Of a DNA stretch of 43,015 bases, positions 39,865-43,015 are shown piece by piece. The stretch's first letter is position 1; every line of letters begins with the position of its first letter. Source of the stretch: Methanosarcinaceae archaeon UBA470 (GTDB taxonomy: Archaea; Halobacteriota; Methanosarcinia; Methanosarcinales; Methanosarcinaceae); NCBI GenBank assembly GCA_002508425.1, contig DAKU01000153.1, positions 1 through 43,015 on the forward strand. The letters run 5' to 3'. A program made the translations under genes and the position numbers. The notes beneath the pieces were generated by a model. It did no database searches and had not been told where the DNA came from. It saw nothing but the letters and a program-made list of their open reading frames with translations.

Positions 39865-40683
39865 TTAATTATTTCCCAAAACTTTATTCCTTAAATTATG
39901 CATCTGTTCAGCAGTCATGTCCCATAGGCCATCAATGAGTTCTAGGATGTCAGGCAGTATGCGCATGACCATATATGCGATCACGAACAGGGCCACACCT
40001 GAACCCGCCTTTGCTATCATATGATGTGCAATCTCAAAGCTATTAGGTCCAAACCACATTTCACCGTATGCGATCACTACAAATATGTCTCTTAATATAT
40101 TAAGTATATAGATGACTGGAACTGATACCATGAATGCTGCAAATAATTTTTTTAGTGGCGCATTCACAGATGCTATCAGGCCCATAAAAAGGGCAATGCT
40201 TTCGATGGCTGTACATCCCAGGATGATCTCTACGGTGTGGCCGTTGTATGTTATCATGTTGCCAGTCCTATAGGCAGTAATGTTTAACATGCCCAGTGCC
40301 CACATTATATTATTTGTAACTGTACTAATCAGCCACTCACTGAGGGATGCTATCTCTGCGAAGGGGTAATAGAACACTGATCCAATAGCTATGGCATTAG
40401 TAGCCATATACGTGATATCTATTTGCTGTTTCACTGGAGTGTATTTATGGGTATGCTCAATGAACATTCTATATGCTATGAAGATACAAAATATGCCCAT
40501 TGAAATAGTAAGCACTACATTGACATAATCATCTATTGCAATATAGTGTAAGGGCTGGCGTAGCCAGTGAATGGAGAATATGCCCCATCCCGAAGCTCCT
40601 ATTATTCTTTTAGAACCATTTTTCACAGGCAGAATGGCACTTAGTAGCATTAAAGAGATTGATATCCATAGTAAGGTAAGCAT
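39865..40683 (-). CDS. artA: Archaeosortase A
   Basis: ArtA is a membrane transpeptidase-like enzyme that cuts C-terminal PGF-type sorting signals of surface proteins, followed by lipid anchoring. The 272-residue protein has about eight helices and the exosortase/archaeosortase catalytic positions: Cys157 in LGCTAIES, Arg198 in ILRDIF and a downstream polar site EIAHH (220-221). ATG 40683 is fixed by AGGTG six bases upstream. Downstream are asd and pssA. In Haloferax, PssA and PssD are needed for processing and lipid anchoring of ArtA substrates, so this operon fits that pathway. Confidence 0.88.
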   Translation of the reverse strand: MLTLLWISISLMLLSAILPVKNGSKRIIGASGWGIFSIHWLRQPLHYIAIDDYVNVVLTISMGIFCIFIAYRMFIEHTHKYTPVKQQIDITYMATNAIAIGSVFYYPFAEIASLSEWLISTVTNNIMWALGMLNITAYRTGNMITYNGHTVEIILGCTAIESIALFMGLIASVNAPLKKLFAAFMVSVPVIYILNILRDIFVVIAYGEMWFGPNSFEIAHHMIAKAGSGVALFVIAYMVMRILPDILELIDGLWDMTAEQMHNLRNKVLGNN

Positions 40684-40706
40684 TAATAGCACCTGTAATT
40701 GTATGG

Positions 40707-40717
40707 ACTTATATACC
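40707..40717. promoter_or_regulatory. Symmetric TATA box between artA and NUDIX gene
   Basis: ACTTATATACC reads GGTATATAAGT on the other strand and lies midway between the divergent starts (about 30 bases to each). It could drive both genes with almost leaderless transcripts. Confidence 0.4.
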
Positions 40718-40744
40718 TGTCAGCCATAATAAACTTGTTGTCCT

Positions 40745-41161
40745 ATGAAACCAGTAACCCCTCTTTTAACAGTTGATGCAATCATTATTTATAATTCAAG
40801 CATTGTACTCGTCAGGCGCAAAAATGATCCTTTTAAGGGTGTTTTCGCTTTTCCAGGTGGATTTGTAGAGGTGGGGGAAACTACTGAACAAGCTGTAGTG
40901 CGGGAAGCATTGGAAGAAACAGGCTTGTCTATAGAAATAGTTAAGTTGCTTGGGGTATATTCAGAACCTTCGCGTGATCCTAGGGGGCATACAGTGTCTA
41001 TATGTTATTTCGCAAAGGGAACAGGTATCCTAAAAGCAGGTTCTGATGCGGCAGAAGTCGCGCTATTCACAATAGATTGCATACCCAAACTGGCTTTCGA
41101 TCACAATCATATAATAGATCAGTCAAGAGTTGATATAAATGGAGTTCTGTCCAAAGTGTAA
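40745..41161 (+). CDS. NUDIX hydrolase (ADP-ribose pyrophosphatase type)
   Basis: This 138-residue NUDIX enzyme has the complete box G-x5-E-x7-REUxEExGU (from GGFVEVGE to REALEETGL, about residues 38-60). The opening VDAIIIYNSSIVLVRRKNDPFKG and VYSEPSRDPRGH resemble ADP-ribose pyrophosphatases of methanogens. The exact nucleotide substrate is inferred. Its end overlaps the TFS gene by 23 bases, so the two are cotranscribed. Confidence 0.88.
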   Translation: MKPVTPLLTVDAIIIYNSSIVLVRRKNDPFKGVFAFPGGFVEVGETTEQAVVREALEETGLSIEIVKLLGVYSEPSRDPRGHTVSICYFAKGTGILKAGSDAAEVALFTIDCIPKLAFDHNHIIDQSRVDINGVLSKV

Positions 41162-41453
41162 GTCCATGATGTTCCCTGTTCAGGGTTCTTTCGTGTGTAA
41201 GAAGTGTGGCCATGTGAAAGGCACCGAAGGTGCATCTGATGATCTCGTATCCAAATCACAGCGTAAGGACCGTGAGGTCACCGTTCTGGAAGAAAATTTC
41301 GATCAGGGTCTTCCCACTACAGCAACCCGATGTCCAGATTGCGGACATAATGTTGCATATTGGTGGCTTAGGCAGCTTAGATCGGCAGATGAGTCTGAGA
41401 CACGTTTCTTTAAATGCACCAAATGTAATGCTACATGGAGAGAGTACGACTGA
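41139..41453 (+). CDS. tfs: Transcription factor S (TFIIS-like cleavage factor)
   Basis: TFS rescues backtracked RNA polymerase by stimulating transcript cleavage. The 104-residue protein has an N-terminal zinc ribbon (CPKCKSMMF to CKKCGHV) and a C-terminal zinc ribbon (CPDCGHN to CTKCNATW). Between the latter Cys pairs is the catalytic acidic loop RSADESETRFFKC with the Asp-Glu pair. Both ribbons and the loop are intact, so it is an active TFS rather than an inhibitory paralogue. Confidence 0.93.
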   Translation: MEFCPKCKSMMFPVQGSFVCKKCGHVKGTEGASDDLVSKSQRKDREVTVLEENFDQGLPTTATRCPDCGHNVAYWWLRQLRSADESETRFFKCTKCNATWREYD

Positions 41454-41483
41454 GATTTGTCTTCAATCCACGTTGTTATGGTC

Positions 41484-41493
41484 TTTATATAGG
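41484..41493 (+). promoter_or_regulatory. TATA box of pcn
   Basis: TTTATATAGG lies 63-72 bases before the PCNA start. The leader would be about 45 bases and includes GGAG at about 41544. Confidence 0.45.
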
Positions 41494-41555
41494 AAACTTT
41501 TATTAGTTAAAGGATATAATGAAGTGGTTATTCAGACACCGGATGGAGAATTAAT

Positions 41556-42293
41556 ATGTTCAAGGCAACGATTGACGCGGATATTTTTAAAAGTTCCATA
41601 GAAACGCTTTCTGTACTCGTGGATGAGGCGCGGTTTAGGATATCCACTGAGGGGCTCTCTGTAAGAGCAGTGGATCCGGCAAACGTGGCCATGGTGAGTT
41701 TTGAGCTTGCTGCAAGTGCTTTTGATGATTATGCTGCCGATGACTGTGAGATCGGCATGGACCTTACCAAGATTAATGATATATTTGGAGTAGCAGAAAA
41801 GAACGAAAAGGCCACTCTTGAACTCGATGAGCTGTCCCAGAAAATGTCCATACACATCGGTGGTTTTTCTTACACTTTATCTTTACTGGATCCCTCCACT
41901 ATCCGTGCAGAACCGCGCATACCGCAGCTTGAGTTGCCTGCTGAAGTGGTTCTTAATGGCAAGGAACTACAGAAAGCTGTTAAGGCAGCTGAGAAGATCA
42001 GTGATCACATGTCTCTTGGTGTGGATGAGGACATTTTCTATATGGAAGCCGAAGGTGATACTGACAAAGTGCGCCTCGAAATGCCCAGGGACCAGTTGAT
42101 AGATCTGAAATCAGGAGAGGCACGCTCTTTGTTCTCCCTGGATTATCTGTCGGATATTGTCAAGCCAGCTTCTAAATCAAATGAGATCACTCTTGAGCTC
42201 GGAAGGGATTATCCAATCAGGATAAGCTTTACTATTGCCGAAGGTGCAGGCAAGATAAGTTACTTGCTTGCTCCAAGGATAGAGTCAGACTGA
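41556..42293 (+). CDS. pcn: DNA polymerase sliding clamp (PCNA)
   Basis: This 245-residue archaeal PCNA has the family opening FKATIDADIFKSSIETLSVLVDEARF, GLSVRAVDPANVAMVSFEL, the interdomain region near SLLDPSTIRAEPRIPQLELPA and the C-terminal YLLAPRIE. It encircles DNA as a trimer and is loaded by RFC, whose small subunit lies at 1557. The primase large subunit gene follows after 3 bases. Only one PCNA gene is seen. Confidence 0.95.
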   Translation: MFKATIDADIFKSSIETLSVLVDEARFRISTEGLSVRAVDPANVAMVSFELAASAFDDYAADDCEIGMDLTKINDIFGVAEKNEKATLELDELSQKMSIHIGGFSYTLSLLDPSTIRAEPRIPQLELPAEVVLNGKELQKAVKAAEKISDHMSLGVDEDIFYMEAEGDTDKVRLEMPRDQLIDLKSGEARSLFSLDYLSDIVKPASKSNEITLELGRDYPIRISFTIAEGAGKISYLLAPRIESD

Positions 42294-42296
42294 TTT

Positions 42297-43015
42297 ATGG
42301 AAGAAAAGGACCTTGCTCTTTACCCCTTTATTACGGAAGCTTCATCATACGTATCAGGTCTAGGTTTCAGCCTTGAAAGGCTGATTACCTCTCGAGCCAT
42401 GGATTCTGCTCGTTCCCGGGGGGTTGAAAGAGTACTACAGGCCTTAAAAGGTGAGGTATATAAACCTCAGCTTTTAGTTTCTGATGAGAGCAAAATTCTC
42501 ATCGAACTGCTTTCATACCCCTTTTCAAGGATCTTGGTATCCTGTATCGATGATAATTTTCTTATACGCAGGTATGCACTTGCAGAAGCAGTTTCCTGTT
42601 ATGAGCTTCTGCGTTTAGAACCATCTGATTTTATATACTCAATTGCATCTGATTTCCATGTCGATGTTATTTCTTGTGATCATGAGTTCGATATCCATTT
42701 CACGGATTATATCAGGCTTGCAAGTTCTATGAAAGCCTTGGAATGGAAACTTGTCAACCGTAAGATACAGAAAGGCCATGTTTATATCTCAAAGGAAGAG
42801 CTTTCAAGGTTGCTTCAGGAGGCTATACGGGATAGGATACAGAGTTCTCTTCCTCTGGATATACCTAAAGACATCTGTCAGATGTGTGCTCCATACATCT
42901 CTCCTATTCAGACTGAGCTACAGCAAATGAAGGAAACTTTTGGCTCAGGAGATTTCGGTGCTGTGGAGAGCAATATGTTCCCTCCTTGCATGGTGCATGC
43001 TATATCCAATGTAAG
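42297..43015 (+). CDS. priL: DNA primase large subunit PriL, N-terminal part (3' end outside window)
   Basis: PriL is the iron-sulfur regulatory subunit of archaeal/eukaryotic-type primase, acting with PriS. The ATG at 42297 is 3 bases after the pcn stop, and the frame is open to the end of the window (about 239 residues visible). Recognisable parts are LYPFITEASSYV at the start and FPPCMVHAISNV at the end, the latter around the first cluster Cys of the C-terminal Fe-S domain. The rest of that domain is cut off. A pcn-priL operon is typical for Methanosarcinaceae. Confidence 0.9.
   Translation, partial: MEEKDLALYPFITEASSYVSGLGFSLERLITSRAMDSARSRGVERVLQALKGEVYKPQLLVSDESKILIELLSYPFSRILVSCIDDNFLIRRYALAEAVSCYELLRLEPSDFIYSIASDFHVDVISCDHEFDIHFTDYIRLASSMKALEWKLVNRKIQKGHVYISKEELSRLLQEAIRDRIQSSLPLDIPKDICQMCAPYISPIQTELQQMKETFGSGDFGAVESNMFPPCMVHAISNV

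Overview
This window is chromosomal DNA of a methanogenic euryarchaeon of the Methanosarcinaceae, probably a methylotrophic genus close to Methanolobus, Methanomethylovorans or Methanococcoides. I infer this from gene content: the tail of an Rnf operon, a soluble heterodisulfide reductase locus with an F420-type FdhB subunit, zinc-finger RPAs with RPA-associated partners, an archaeal histone, archaeosortase with archaetidylserine enzymes, archease/RtcB, MptD and TFS. Genes are densely packed with many ATGA overlaps. I see no transposon, integrase, CRISPR array or rRNA. One tRNA (Thr, anticodon TGT) is present.

Layout. 1-1456: end of rnfA, rnfB and a small membrane gene, closed by a strong terminator. 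1557-3943: replication factor C small subunit, a small membrane exporter-like protein, a histone and a flavodoxin. 4081-6306 and 11160-13060: two paralogous RPA/RPA-associated-protein operons, separated by a Cys-rich DUF6951-like gene, a Cys-containing unknown gene, a class I aldolase and an amino-acid permease fused to two UspA domains. 13122-19930: a small unknown gene, a metallophosphoesterase, two coupled winged-helix regulators, deoxyhypusine synthase, a wHTH-like gene with TrmO and a nitrilase-family amidase, a second DUF6951-like gene and a PHP phosphoesterase. 20348-24558: a large TPR protein, tRNA-Thr, a FucA-type aldolase and an archaetidylinositol-phosphate-synthase-like enzyme. 24733-31515: hdrCB followed by hdrA-mvhD-fdhB-fdhA-like-small ORF. 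31747-38196: archease, rtcB, a possible structured RNA, a PUA protein, a hexapeptide-repeat protein, argD and hisC. 38208-40683 (minus): artA-asd-pssA-mptD. 40745-43015: NUDIX, TFS, PCNA and the start of priL.

How the genes work together. The energy genes are Rnf (membrane ferredoxin oxidation) and an HdrABC/MvhD/FdhB assembly. The latter looks built to couple F420H2, ferredoxin and CoM-S-S-CoB without a hydrogenase. Its FdhA-like subunit keeps an N-terminal Fe-S motif but seems to lack the catalytic Cys/Sec segment of true formate dehydrogenases. Replication genes are scattered: RFC small subunit, two RPAs, PCNA and primase large subunit. The artA-asd-pssA run places the lipid-anchoring peptidase in one operon with the enzymes of archaetidylethanolamine synthesis.

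The most unusual signals are four. (1) Three genes (rfcS, a PHP gene, pssA) whose conserved N-termini and Shine-Dalgarno sites point to ATT, ATC and ATA start codons, all isoleucine codons. (2) The Hdr-MvhD-FdhB-FdhA-like locus with a 62-residue terminal ORF. (3) A candidate independent small RNA behind rtcB, closed by a perfect 11-bp stem. (4) A second RPA with two near-identical tandem OB folds, with both rpa leaders carrying hairpins at their predicted 5' ends. All calls come from reading the sequence. No database search was run.
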